From: Phycisphaerales bacterium
GTDB lineage: Bacteria; Planctomycetota; Phycisphaerae; Phycisphaerales; UBA1924
Reading direction: 5' to 3'
Length of the DNA: 8,764 nt
Assembly: GCA_016763115.1 (NCBI GenBank)
Contig: JAESUL010000136.1
Coordinates: forward strand, 1 to 8,764
The first letter of the stretch is position 1; each line of letters begins with the position of its first letter. The notes beneath the pieces were generated by a model. That model ran no database searches. It was not told the DNA's origin and saw nothing but the letters and a program-made list of their open reading frames with translations. This document shows, piece after piece, positions 1 to 5,918 of this stretch. The position numbers and the translations under genes were made by a program.

Positions 1-1063
1 CCTCGAATACGCCGCCCTCACCGATCGCTCCCGCATCGGGTTCACGCGGGTCGTATCCGGGAAACCCGGAATCAGTGCGCACGAATCCTTCGATCACAAT
101 CTCTGAATCCGCCGGTACCCACAACGGCACCGAATGCGCCCGGCACATCTTGATCCCTTTGCCCTGCAGAAACCCCGCCATCAGCAGCTCGCTGATCCCC
201 GGCGGCAACGGACAAGTCGCTGCATACGCCAGCACACTCGCCCCACCGAGCGCAATCGCGATCGGCATCGGTTCGCCGAGTTTCTTCCAGCTCCGCCAGT
301 GCGCCGCCCCGTCGTGGTGCATGTGCCAGTGCATCGCCATGCGGTTCTTGCCGAGCAGCTGCACGCGGTACATCCCGATGTTGTGTGACTTGGGTTTGGG
401 ATCATTGCGATCGTCTGCGTGAATCGTGTGGATCCCCGCGAGCGTGATGAATCGCCCGCGGTGCCGATCGTTCCATTCTTCATCGCTCAGATCCGGATGC
501 CCGAGCCCGGCGATCCCCCCATTGACCTCCGCCGGGTATCCCATGGACGCAAAGTCGCCATCGAGTTCCCAGCACCGCAAGATCGGCAACTTCGTGAGGT
601 CAACCTGGTCACCCTCCACAACAACCTGCTGGCACACGCCGGGCTTCTTGCTCCGCTTGGGACCGATCTTGAGCAACGGCGCGAACTGCTTGGCTTTGCC
701 GATCGCTTCACCGATTGATCTGGGCGGCTCGGGCTTGACCAACGCCGCGATCTTGGCGCCGATCTCATCGAGCCCCATTCCACCCAGCGCCATCTCTACT
801 CGCTTGTAGCTCCCAAACGCATTGATGAGCACCGGGAAGTCTGAACCGATCGGATTCTCGATCAGAACCGCCTTGCCTCCAAACCCGGCGAACTGCGGAT
901 CGGTGCGCTGCGTTTCGTTGCTCCCGAGCCCGGCGCACCGCGACTTGCTCTGGATGTCGGCGAGTTTGGCAATCTCAAGAACAGGATCGACCGGCTCACG
1001 AACCCGTAAAAGTTCGCCCCGGCGGTCCAAGTCCTCGACAAATGAATGGAGATCGGTATACAT
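1..1063 (-). CDS. ubiD: UbiD-family prenylated-FMN-dependent decarboxylase, 3'-truncated by the window edge
   Basis: An uninterrupted minus-strand frame runs from ATG at 1063-1061 to the left edge: 354 residues with no stop, so the C-terminus is missing. Family members are usually about 480 residues or more. The N-terminus (MYTDLHSFVEDLDRRGELLRV) is the normal UbiD opening, which fixes the start. Other UbiD-like stretches are NGGIAGLGHPDLS (181-193), the cofactor-pocket segment NIGMYRVQLLGKNRMAMHWHMHH (split here as NIGMYRVQ, 228-235, then MAMHWHMHH, 242-250), and SEIVIEGFV (320-328). The family removes carboxylates from aromatic or unsaturated acids using prenylated FMN made by UbiX. In quinone synthesis the substrate is a polyprenyl-hydroxybenzoate or a menaquinone precursor. 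The exact substrate cannot be read from this sequence, and no ubiX partner is visible. No Shine-Dalgarno sequence precedes the ATG. The methyltransferase starts 11 bp away on the other strand. Family assignment is secure; the ubiquinone or menaquinone role is inference. Confidence 0.92.
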   Translation of the reverse strand, partial: MYTDLHSFVEDLDRRGELLRVREPVDPVLEIAKLADIQSKSRCAGLGSNETQRTDPQFAGFGGKAVLIENPIGSDFPVLINAFGSYKRVEMALGGMGLDEIGAKIAALVKPEPPRSIGEAIGKAKQFAPLLKIGPKRSKKPGVCQQVVVEGDQVDLTKLPILRCWELDGDFASMGYPAEVNGGIAGLGHPDLSDEEWNDRHRGRFITLAGIHTIHADDRNDPKPKSHNIGMYRVQLLGKNRMAMHWHMHHDGAAHWRSWKKLGEPMPIAIALGGASVLAYAATCPLPPGISELLMAGFLQGKGIKMCRAHSVPLWVPADSEIVIEGFVRTDSGFPGYDPREPDAGAIGEGGVFE

Positions 1064-1074
1064 TACCGTACGAT

Positions 1075-1737
1075 ATGTCAGATACCTCACCAAATCCGAT
1101 TCCCAAGCCCTCCTCTGTCTACGCCAAGACCCGGCTTTGGCCCGAATATTTTTCAGTCACCGCCGGGCGACCGCCGCGTGAGACCTTGCTGGAAGCACTC
1201 GATCTCTTCAAGAGCGATCAGCCGCCGATCTCTGACCCATTGGCCATCGATTTCGGGTGTGGCGAGGGGCGAGACACCGCCGAGCTCCTCCGCAATGGTT
1301 GGCGGGTCCACGCGATCGACGGGCACCCCGAAGGCATCAAACGCCTCATCGACCGCGACGACCTTGTAGATCCCACCAGACTCACCATGCAGCTCGCCCC
1401 GTTTGAGGCTGTCGAGCTCCCGCCCTGCGATCTGCTCAATGCCAGTTATTCCCTGCCCTTTTGCCGACCCGAGTCCTTCGATGCCATGTGGAATCGGATT
1501 GTCGATTCCATCCGCCCCGGCGGACGATTCGCAGGACAACTCTTCGGCGATCGACATTCATGGGCCAAGATTGATGATCGTTCGCACCAAGCCGCAGAGC
1601 GGGTAGAGCAACTTCTCTCGCCATTCGATGTAGAATCACTGAAAGAAGAAGACCGAGAAGGCGAAGACTGTAACGGCGAGCAGACTCACTGGCATGTCTT
1701 CCATATCATCGCCCGCAAACCGATCGGCTCAAGTTAG
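1075..1737 (+). CDS. Class I SAM-dependent methyltransferase, substrate unknown
   Basis: This 220-residue protein has a Rossmann-type methyltransferase fold. Motif I is LAIDFGCGEGRD (56-67), the SAM-binding glycine loop. The acidic end of strand beta-2 is HAIDG (79-83). The segment CDLLNASYSLPF (118-129) sits where motif IV is expected, and DSIRPGGRFAGQLFGDR (144-160) is the motif VI/post-motif region. The C-terminal HWHVFHIIARK is common in small TehB-like methyltransferases. The ATG at 1075 is preferred because an upstream in-frame ATG at 1042 would run into the oppositely transcribed ubiD gene. Neither has a clear Shine-Dalgarno sequence. The stop codon (1735-1737) overlaps the ribosome-binding site of the following ABC ATPase, so the two are probably co-transcribed. 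The substrate could be a small molecule or an oxyanion; nothing here decides it. The ubiD neighbour might suggest quinone methylation, but this does not look like UbiE or UbiG, so I do not claim it. Confidence 0.85.
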   Translation: MSDTSPNPIPKPSSVYAKTRLWPEYFSVTAGRPPRETLLEALDLFKSDQPPISDPLAIDFGCGEGRDTAELLRNGWRVHAIDGHPEGIKRLIDRDDLVDPTRLTMQLAPFEAVELPPCDLLNASYSLPFCRPESFDAMWNRIVDSIRPGGRFAGQLFGDRHSWAKIDDRSHQAAERVEQLLSPFDVESLKEEDREGEDCNGEQTHWHVFHIIARKPIGSS

Positions 1738-1740
1738 GGG
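1736..1740 (+). promoter_or_regulatory. Ribosome-binding site supporting a TTG start for the ABC ATPase
   Basis: AGGGG overlaps the TAG stop of the methyltransferase and lies 7 nt before a TTG at 1748-1750. The spacing is good, and the overlap suggests translational coupling. The only upstream ATG in frame (1694) lies 44 bp inside the methyltransferase and adds 18 residues that do not resemble an ABC ATPase N-terminus. Confidence 0.6.
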
Positions 1741-1747
1741 ACTCACC

Positions 1748-2731
1748 TTGGATACCACCGTTGACCTCACAGGCATAGAAAAAATCTATCGCGGCAAAAC
1801 CCACGCGCTCCGCGGCATCGACCTCCAGATCCACCCAGGCGAAATCTTCGGTCTTCTCGGGCCCAACGGCGCGGGCAAATCTACACTCGTCAAAATCCTG
1901 ATGACCGTGATCACCCACACCAAGGGCCAGGGCACCATGCTCGGCAAGCCCATCGGCAACAAGGCAACCCTCGCCAAGGTCGGCTACCTCCCCGAGCACC
2001 ACCGGTTCCCCAACTACCTCAAGGGCAAGCAGGTCCTTGATTTCTTCGGCGCCATGAGCGGCGTACCCAAAAAAGAACGCAAACAACGCACCTCCAAACT
2101 CCTCGACCTCGTCGGGATGACCGAATCAGCCAACATGAAGGTCGGGCGCTATTCCAAAGGCATGAAACAACGCATCGGCATCGCCCAAGCACTCATGGAC
2201 AGCCCCCAGTTCATCGTCCTCGATGAACCCACCGACGGCGTAGACCCGGTCGGACGCAAAGACATCCGCGAGATTCTGTTGCAACTCAAAGCCGAGGGAA
2301 GAACCGTGTTCCTCAACTCGCACCTTCTGAGCGAACTCGAACTCGTCTGTGATCGAGTCGCGATCATGGTCAAGGGCATGGTCCATCAGCAAGGCACTAT
2401 TGATGAGTTGACCGCCGGCAAGGGGTTCTTCTCGATCACTCCAAAGTCAACCTTCGATATTGATGTCGCCAAAGGATGCCGAGATGCCCTCAAGGGTATC
2501 GAGTCCCAGATCAACGAATCAAAGAACGGCTGTACCGGGATGAAGTTTTATACCGAGAATGTCGAATCCGTGCAATGCGTCATCGACCACCTACGCAGCA
2601 ATGGCCAAATCATTCAATCCTGCGGGCTGCAACGCCCGTCGCTGGAAGACCTCTTCATGAAGGCTGTATCTTCCGTCGAAGGTGGTGCAACACCCGGCGC
2701 TGACAAATCACCGAAGGGAGGCGCACGATGA
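1748..2731 (+). CDS. ABC-2 type exporter, ATP-binding subunit
   Basis: Read from the TTG at 1748, the protein has 327 residues and all ABC ATPase motifs. Walker A is GPNGAGKST (38-46), the signature is YSKGMKQRIGIAQAL (135-149), Walker B with its catalytic glutamate is FIVLDEPTDGVDP (155-167), and the switch histidine is in NSHLLSEL (190-197). The Q-loop position reads GYLPE (79-83), with glutamate in place of glutamine. That, together with the SKGMKQ signature, is usual in the ABC-2 export class (NosF/CcmA/GldA-like). The C-terminal ~110 residues form the accessory domain typical of this class. It hydrolyses ATP on the cytoplasmic face and should pair with the permease whose ATG overlaps this stop by 4 bp. 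An alternative start is the ATG at 1694 (345 residues). The substrate is unknown. Confidence 0.93.
   Translation: MDTTVDLTGIEKIYRGKTHALRGIDLQIHPGEIFGLLGPNGAGKSTLVKILMTVITHTKGQGTMLGKPIGNKATLAKVGYLPEHHRFPNYLKGKQVLDFFGAMSGVPKKERKQRTSKLLDLVGMTESANMKVGRYSKGMKQRIGIAQALMDSPQFIVLDEPTDGVDPVGRKDIREILLQLKAEGRTVFLNSHLLSELELVCDRVAIMVKGMVHQQGTIDELTAGKGFFSITPKSTFDIDVAKGCRDALKGIESQINESKNGCTGMKFYTENVESVQCVIDHLRSNGQIIQSCGLQRPSLEDLFMKAVSSVEGGATPGADKSPKGGAR
2714..2721 (+). promoter_or_regulatory. Strong Shine-Dalgarno sequence for the ABC permease
   Basis: AAGGGAGG lies inside the end of the ATPase gene, 6 nt before the permease ATG at 2728. It is the best ribosome-binding site in the window. It fits the ATGA stop/start overlap (2728-2731) and translational coupling of the two subunits. 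Confidence 0.75.
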
Positions 2732-3849
2732 TCCGAGTTTTCAAGGCCATGATGATTGACACGCTCCGGTACCTGCGAAGCCGATTCTTATTCTGGCTCG
2801 TCCTCGCGCTCTCCACGCTCGCTGCAATTTTACTCTTCGCAACCTATTCATTTACGCCCGAGGGCATCCAGATTCTCGGGTTCAAGCCCATCGAGAACCC
2901 GATGCTCGCCAAAGGCACCCCCGGACGAGACATGTTTGTCGCAGGTTTGTTCAATGGGTTTTATGTCAAGTTCTGGCTCGGATGGGGCGCCATGATCTTG
3001 GCACTCGTCTCGACAGCCAGCCTCATCCCTGATTTTATTTCCGATGGCGCCATCGAGCTCACCCAGTCCAAGCCCATACGCCGATCGACCCTGTTCTTCT
3101 TCAAGTTTCTAAGCGGACTCGGCTTCGTTGTCGCACAACTCACCATCGGCATCGGGCTCGCCTACCTCATCATCGGAATCAGGTTCGATCTCTGGTTGCA
3201 CACCTCATTGCTGGCAATCCCCTTGCTCACCCTGCAGTTTGTGTACCTCTACGCGATCTCCGCAACCATCGCGGTGATCACACGCAGCACCATCGCTTCC
3301 CTCTTGGGTACAATTCTCATCTGGTTTATCATCTTTCTGCTCCAGTTTGTTGCCAATAACATCCACAAAACACATGAAACCTTCTTGACCCAAGCAAACC
3401 AAGTCCAAACACGAGTTGTCACACTAACAGAGAGAATAGAAACCGGCGGCGAAGACCCGACCGCCTCTCAAACCCGAAAAATGGAGAGTCTGCTCCGAGA
3501 AAAAGGTGGAATCATTGAGTCTGCAGATTCTCTTTACCCATGGCTGAAGAACTTCAAGCGAGCCGAACTCGCCATCCCGAAGACCGGGGACCTGCAAAAA
3601 TACCTTGCCAAGAAAGTTGATGCGCCGGTCACCAACGAGTTCATGGGGCTGTTCTTCAATATCTCAGACGATGCCGTTCGCCCAAGCACTATCTCGAAAG
3701 AGGAAATGGAAGACGCCAACGCGGCAGAGATTGCTGCAATCAAAGCGGTCCGAAATCTCAGCATCACCGAAAGCATCTTGTCTTCACTCGCCGTCGTTGG
3801 GCTTCTGCTCTGGTTCTCGATGTGGCGATTTAGCAGGCGCGATTTCTAA
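2728..3849 (+). CDS. ABC-2 type exporter, membrane permease subunit
   Basis: The protein has 373 residues and six predicted membrane segments, at about 20-40, 81-103, 125-150, 157-180, 188-210 and 348-366. The segment IELTQSKPIRRSTLFFFK (109-126) between segments 2 and 3 resembles the coupling region of ABC-2 permeases, where 'skP..R' is common. A hydrophilic block of about 137 residues (211-347) lies between segments 5 and 6. By the positive-inside rule (RSR before segment 1; RFSRRDF at the C-terminus) the N- and C-termini are cytoplasmic, so this block should face the periplasm. It contains heptad-like stretches (TLTERIE, MESLLREK, EEMEDANAAEIAAIKAV). Its ATG lies within the ATPase stop, so the two subunits form one transporter. 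The substrate is unknown. The stop TAA (3847-3849) overlaps the stop of proC on the other strand. Confidence 0.88.
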   Translation: MIRVFKAMMIDTLRYLRSRFLFWLVLALSTLAAILLFATYSFTPEGIQILGFKPIENPMLAKGTPGRDMFVAGLFNGFYVKFWLGWGAMILALVSTASLIPDFISDGAIELTQSKPIRRSTLFFFKFLSGLGFVVAQLTIGIGLAYLIIGIRFDLWLHTSLLAIPLLTLQFVYLYAISATIAVITRSTIASLLGTILIWFIIFLLQFVANNIHKTHETFLTQANQVQTRVVTLTERIETGGEDPTASQTRKMESLLREKGGIIESADSLYPWLKNFKRAELAIPKTGDLQKYLAKKVDAPVTNEFMGLFFNISDDAVRPSTISKEEMEDANAAEIAAIKAVRNLSITESILSSLAVVGLLLWFSMWRFSRRDF

Positions 3850-4685
3850 CCCCGCCCGAGTTCCACTCCACGGTCCCTCGCTGCAAGCACGGCTCCAAAA
3901 ATCGTCGCCATCGCCGCGCCCTCATCGAGGGCGTTGGTGCCCGCGGCCGTCGTCCCGCCCTTGCTCGTCACCATCGCGCGAAGATCTTGTGCTGACTCGG
4001 GTGATTGCCTCAGCAGCATCCCCGATCCCGCGATGGTCTGGGCAACGATGAGCCGGGCTTGTTCATTGGTGAACCCCATCTCGATCGCCGCCTTGGTCAT
4101 CGCCTCGGCGAGATAAAACACATACGCCGGCCCAGACCCCGCCAACCCGGTGAACGCATCCATAAGCGACTCATCAATCACCATGGTTTCGCCGACACTG
4201 CCGAGCAGGGTCATGGCCAGTTGCATATCTGCATCCGTCGCGCCGGGGCCTCGGGCGATCGCGTTCATGCCCATCGAGATCGCAGCCGGCGTGTTGGGCA
4301 TCACCCGAACAACGCGAGCGAGCCCGCCGAGTTCATCGTGAATCCGTTGCGCATGGATGCCCGCAAGGATCGAGATCACGAGCGGGTGGGTGCCCAACTC
4401 CTCCATCGCCTTGCGGACCGGCTCTGCCGCCTCGCCAAGCATCTGAGGCTTCACCGCCAGCACCATCACCTGCCCGGCTTTGGATTCGCCCAACCAACGC
4501 ATCCCATCGGTAGCATTGATAAAAAAGGTATCAAAGTGGGCACCCTGGTCGGGGTTGGGGTCCACGCCTGCGACCTGTGTCGGCTCGATGACCTTGGAGC
4601 CACACCCCCCGCTCACGAGCGCCCTGGCCATATTCCCAGCCCCGATGAAGAGGATCCGATCATCGATTCTGTCTAATCTGCTCAT
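3846..4685 (-). CDS. proC: Pyrroline-5-carboxylate reductase
   Basis: This 279-residue protein reduces 1-pyrroline-5-carboxylate to L-proline with NAD(P)H, the last step of proline synthesis, in the cytoplasm. The N-terminal Rossmann motif is ILFIGAGNMARALVSGG (11-27). The cofactor/substrate region has LAVKPQ (76-81) and VRVMPNTPAAI (126-136). The C-terminal dimerisation and active-site domain has FTGLAGSGPAYVFYLAEAM (178-196) and the hallmark MVTSKGGTTAAGTNAL (238-253). Length matches the family (about 270-280). The start is ATG at 4685-4683; an in-frame extension upstream would add 23 residues running into accA and is not family-like. It is divergent from accA with 67 bp between starts, and convergent with the ABC permease, whose stop it overlaps (3846-3849). 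No terminator is visible between them. Confidence 0.96.
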   Translation of the reverse strand: MSRLDRIDDRILFIGAGNMARALVSGGCGSKVIEPTQVAGVDPNPDQGAHFDTFFINATDGMRWLGESKAGQVMVLAVKPQMLGEAAEPVRKAMEELGTHPLVISILAGIHAQRIHDELGGLARVVRVMPNTPAAISMGMNAIARGPGATDADMQLAMTLLGSVGETMVIDESLMDAFTGLAGSGPAYVFYLAEAMTKAAIEMGFTNEQARLIVAQTIAGSGMLLRQSPESAQDLRAMVTSKGGTTAAGTNALDEGAAMATIFGAVLAARDRGVELGRG

Positions 4686-4705
4686 ACCAGAGCGTACCCG
4701 CCGCG

Positions 4706-4735
4706 TTGGGTGTGGTACAGTTGGACCACGCCCAA
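4706..4735. promoter_or_regulatory. 11-bp imperfect inverted repeat between proC and accA
   Basis: The left arm TTGGGTGTGGT (4706-4716) and right arm ACCACGCCCAA (4725-4735) are reverse complements at 10 of 11 positions, separated by 8 nt. In a plus-strand transcript the single mismatch becomes a U-G wobble, so an accA leader would fold into a continuous 11-bp hairpin ending 7 nt before the GAGGA of the accA ribosome-binding site. In DNA it could instead be an operator for a dimeric regulator. It fills nearly half of the divergent gap. A weak -10-like TACAGT (4716-4721) falls in the loop, with no good -35 element. The function is inferred. Confidence 0.5.
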
Positions 4736-4752
4736 AGCACCGAGGAACCTGC

Positions 4753-5787
4753 ATGTCCAGTTTTTACCAACTCGAGTTCGAGAAACCCGTGACCAAAATC
4801 GATCAACTGATCGAGCAGGCCAAGAACACCCCCGCGCCCGAGGTCCCCGCACTCGGAGGCGTCAGCGACGAGCAGCCCGAGATCCACACCAAACCCGTCA
4901 GCATCGCCAAACTCCTCAAGGACCGTGAGAAGGCGCTCAAGAAGGCGTACAAAAAACTCTCGCCTTGGAACACCGTCCGCGTCGCCCGGCATCCCAATCG
5001 CCCGCAGACCCGTGACTACATCACCCACATGTGCCGAGATTTTTGTGAACTCCACGGCGATCGTCACTTCGGAGACGACCCCGCCATGGTCACCGGGTTC
5101 GGTCGCATCGGCGGACGCAAATGCCTCATCGTCGGACACCAAAAAGGCAAAGACACCCAAGAGAAACTCGCCTGTCACTTCGGGTGCGCCCATCCCGAGG
5201 GATACCGCAAGGCCCTTGCCAAAATGAAGATCGCCGAGAAGTTCGGACTCCCGATCGTCACGCTCGTTGACACCCCCGGTGCCTATCCCGGGCTGGGCGC
5301 AGAAGAACGCGGACAAGCCGAAGCAATCGCGGTGAATCTCCGCGAGATGAGCAGACTCCGCGTACCGATCGTGTCAATTGTCATCGGCGAGGGCGGCTCG
5401 GGCGGCGCGCTCGGGATCGCCGTCGCAGACCGCGTGGCGATGCTGGAGTACTCTTGGTATTCCGTCATCAGCCCCGAAGGGTGCGCTGCGATCTTGTGGA
5501 AGCAGGCCAACGAGCAGACCAACACCGCTGCTGCCGACGCGCTCCGATTGACCGCCAAAGACAATCTGAAACTCGGCATTGTGGATTCGGTGATTGATGA
5601 ACCGCTCGGTGCTGCCCATCGGTCCCACGAGCAGGCGGCTGCGAATCTTGAAGATTGGATCACTTCGCAACTCGATGAGTTGTCAAAGCTTCCGATCGAT
5701 GAACTGCTCGAGAACCGGTACCAGCGATTCCGGAATCTTGGCTCATTCGATGTCTGTGTGCCCAAGGCCGCTGCTGAAACCGAGTAA
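4753..5787 (+). CDS. accA: Acetyl-CoA carboxylase carboxyltransferase subunit alpha
   Basis: This 344-residue cytoplasmic subunit, with AccD, transfers the carboxyl group from carboxybiotin to acetyl-CoA to make malonyl-CoA, the committed step of fatty-acid synthesis. The opening YQLEFEKPVTKIDQLIEQ (5-22) is the normal helical start. Next come PWNTVRVARHPNRP (71-84), FCELHGDRHFGDDPAMVTGF (97-116), VGHQKGKDTQEK (127-138) and PEGYRKALAKMKIAEKFGLP (148-167). The CoA/oxyanion motifs are VDTPGAYPGLGAEERGQ (172-188) and GEGGSGGALG (212-221), followed by YSVISPEGCAAILWK (236-250). E. coli AccA has 319 residues; the extra length is in a linker around 25-55 and a short tail. The ATG at 4753 has GAGGA (4742-4746) 6 nt upstream. 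No accD or accBC is in the window, so the complex is encoded elsewhere, as in many bacteria. It is divergent from proC. Confidence 0.97.
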   Translation: MSSFYQLEFEKPVTKIDQLIEQAKNTPAPEVPALGGVSDEQPEIHTKPVSIAKLLKDREKALKKAYKKLSPWNTVRVARHPNRPQTRDYITHMCRDFCELHGDRHFGDDPAMVTGFGRIGGRKCLIVGHQKGKDTQEKLACHFGCAHPEGYRKALAKMKIAEKFGLPIVTLVDTPGAYPGLGAEERGQAEAIAVNLREMSRLRVPIVSIVIGEGGSGGALGIAVADRVAMLEYSWYSVISPEGCAAILWKQANEQTNTAAADALRLTAKDNLKLGIVDSVIDEPLGAAHRSHEQAAANLEDWITSQLDELSKLPIDELLENRYQRFRNLGSFDVCVPKAAAETE

Positions 5788-5831
5788 TTCCCTCGTTTTC
5801 GGCTTCTTATCGGACACCAAGGGTGCCCCCT

Positions 5832-5860
5832 TTGACACCGCACCCCGACGCGCCTACCCT
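5832..5860 (+). promoter_or_regulatory. Candidate sigma-70-type promoter for the DksA-like/lspA operon
   Basis: A perfect -35 hexamer TTGACA (5832-5837) is followed, after 17 bp, by TACCCT (5855-5860), which keeps T1, A2 and T6 of the -10 consensus. Transcription would begin near 5867, giving a ~50-nt leader before the TTG start at 5919. It lies in the only intergenic region over 100 bp in the window. The -10 match is weak. Confidence 0.4.
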
Positions 5861-5871
5861 TCGCCCCGATC

Positions 5872-5889
5872 ACCCCAACCTATTGGGGT
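5872..5889 (+). other. Perfect 7-bp stem-loop in the leader of the DksA-like gene
   Basis: ACCCCAA (5872-5878), loop CCTA, TTGGGGT (5883-5889). No T-run follows, so it is a poor intrinsic terminator for accA. If the promoter just upstream is real, it would sit within the first ~25 nt of the transcript as a 5' hairpin, which could protect the mRNA or be a protein site. The function is inferred. Confidence 0.4.
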
Positions 5890-5906
5890 CCAAGCGGTTC
5901 GACACC

Positions 5907-5910
5907 AAGG
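5907..5910 (+). promoter_or_regulatory. Ribosome-binding site deciding the TTG start of the DksA-like gene
   Basis: AAGG lies 8 nt before TTG at 5919-5921, where the lysine-rich protein begins (MAKKTTKK). Reading from the earlier in-frame GTG at 5823 would add 32 proline-rich residues, cover the candidate promoter and hairpin, and lacks a comparable ribosome-binding site. Confidence 0.5.
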
Positions 5911-5918
5911 CGGCAAGA

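Noticed and set aside
75..1181. Several plus-strand open frames over the left 1 kb
   Set aside because: They lie antisense to a continuous, clearly recognisable UbiD frame and show no protein motifs; Arg/Pro/Ser-rich composition is typical of GC-rich shadow frames.
4005..4676. Plus-strand frame of about 223 residues opposite proC
   Set aside because: It has a His/Arg-rich shadow composition; the ProC frame on the other strand is fully conserved.
4480..4752. Extension of accA by 91 residues upstream
   Set aside because: The extra residues lie antisense to proC and are unlike AccA. The ATG at 4753 has a ribosome-binding site and the normal AccA opening.
4660..5316. Minus-strand acidic frame of about 218 residues opposite accA
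   Set aside because: It is the complement of the conserved AccA frame, with no motif or ribosome-binding site.
5814..5833. AAGGG/CCCTT dyad downstream of accA, considered as a terminator
   Set aside because: The stem is 5 bp with no T-tract after it, so it is too weak to call.
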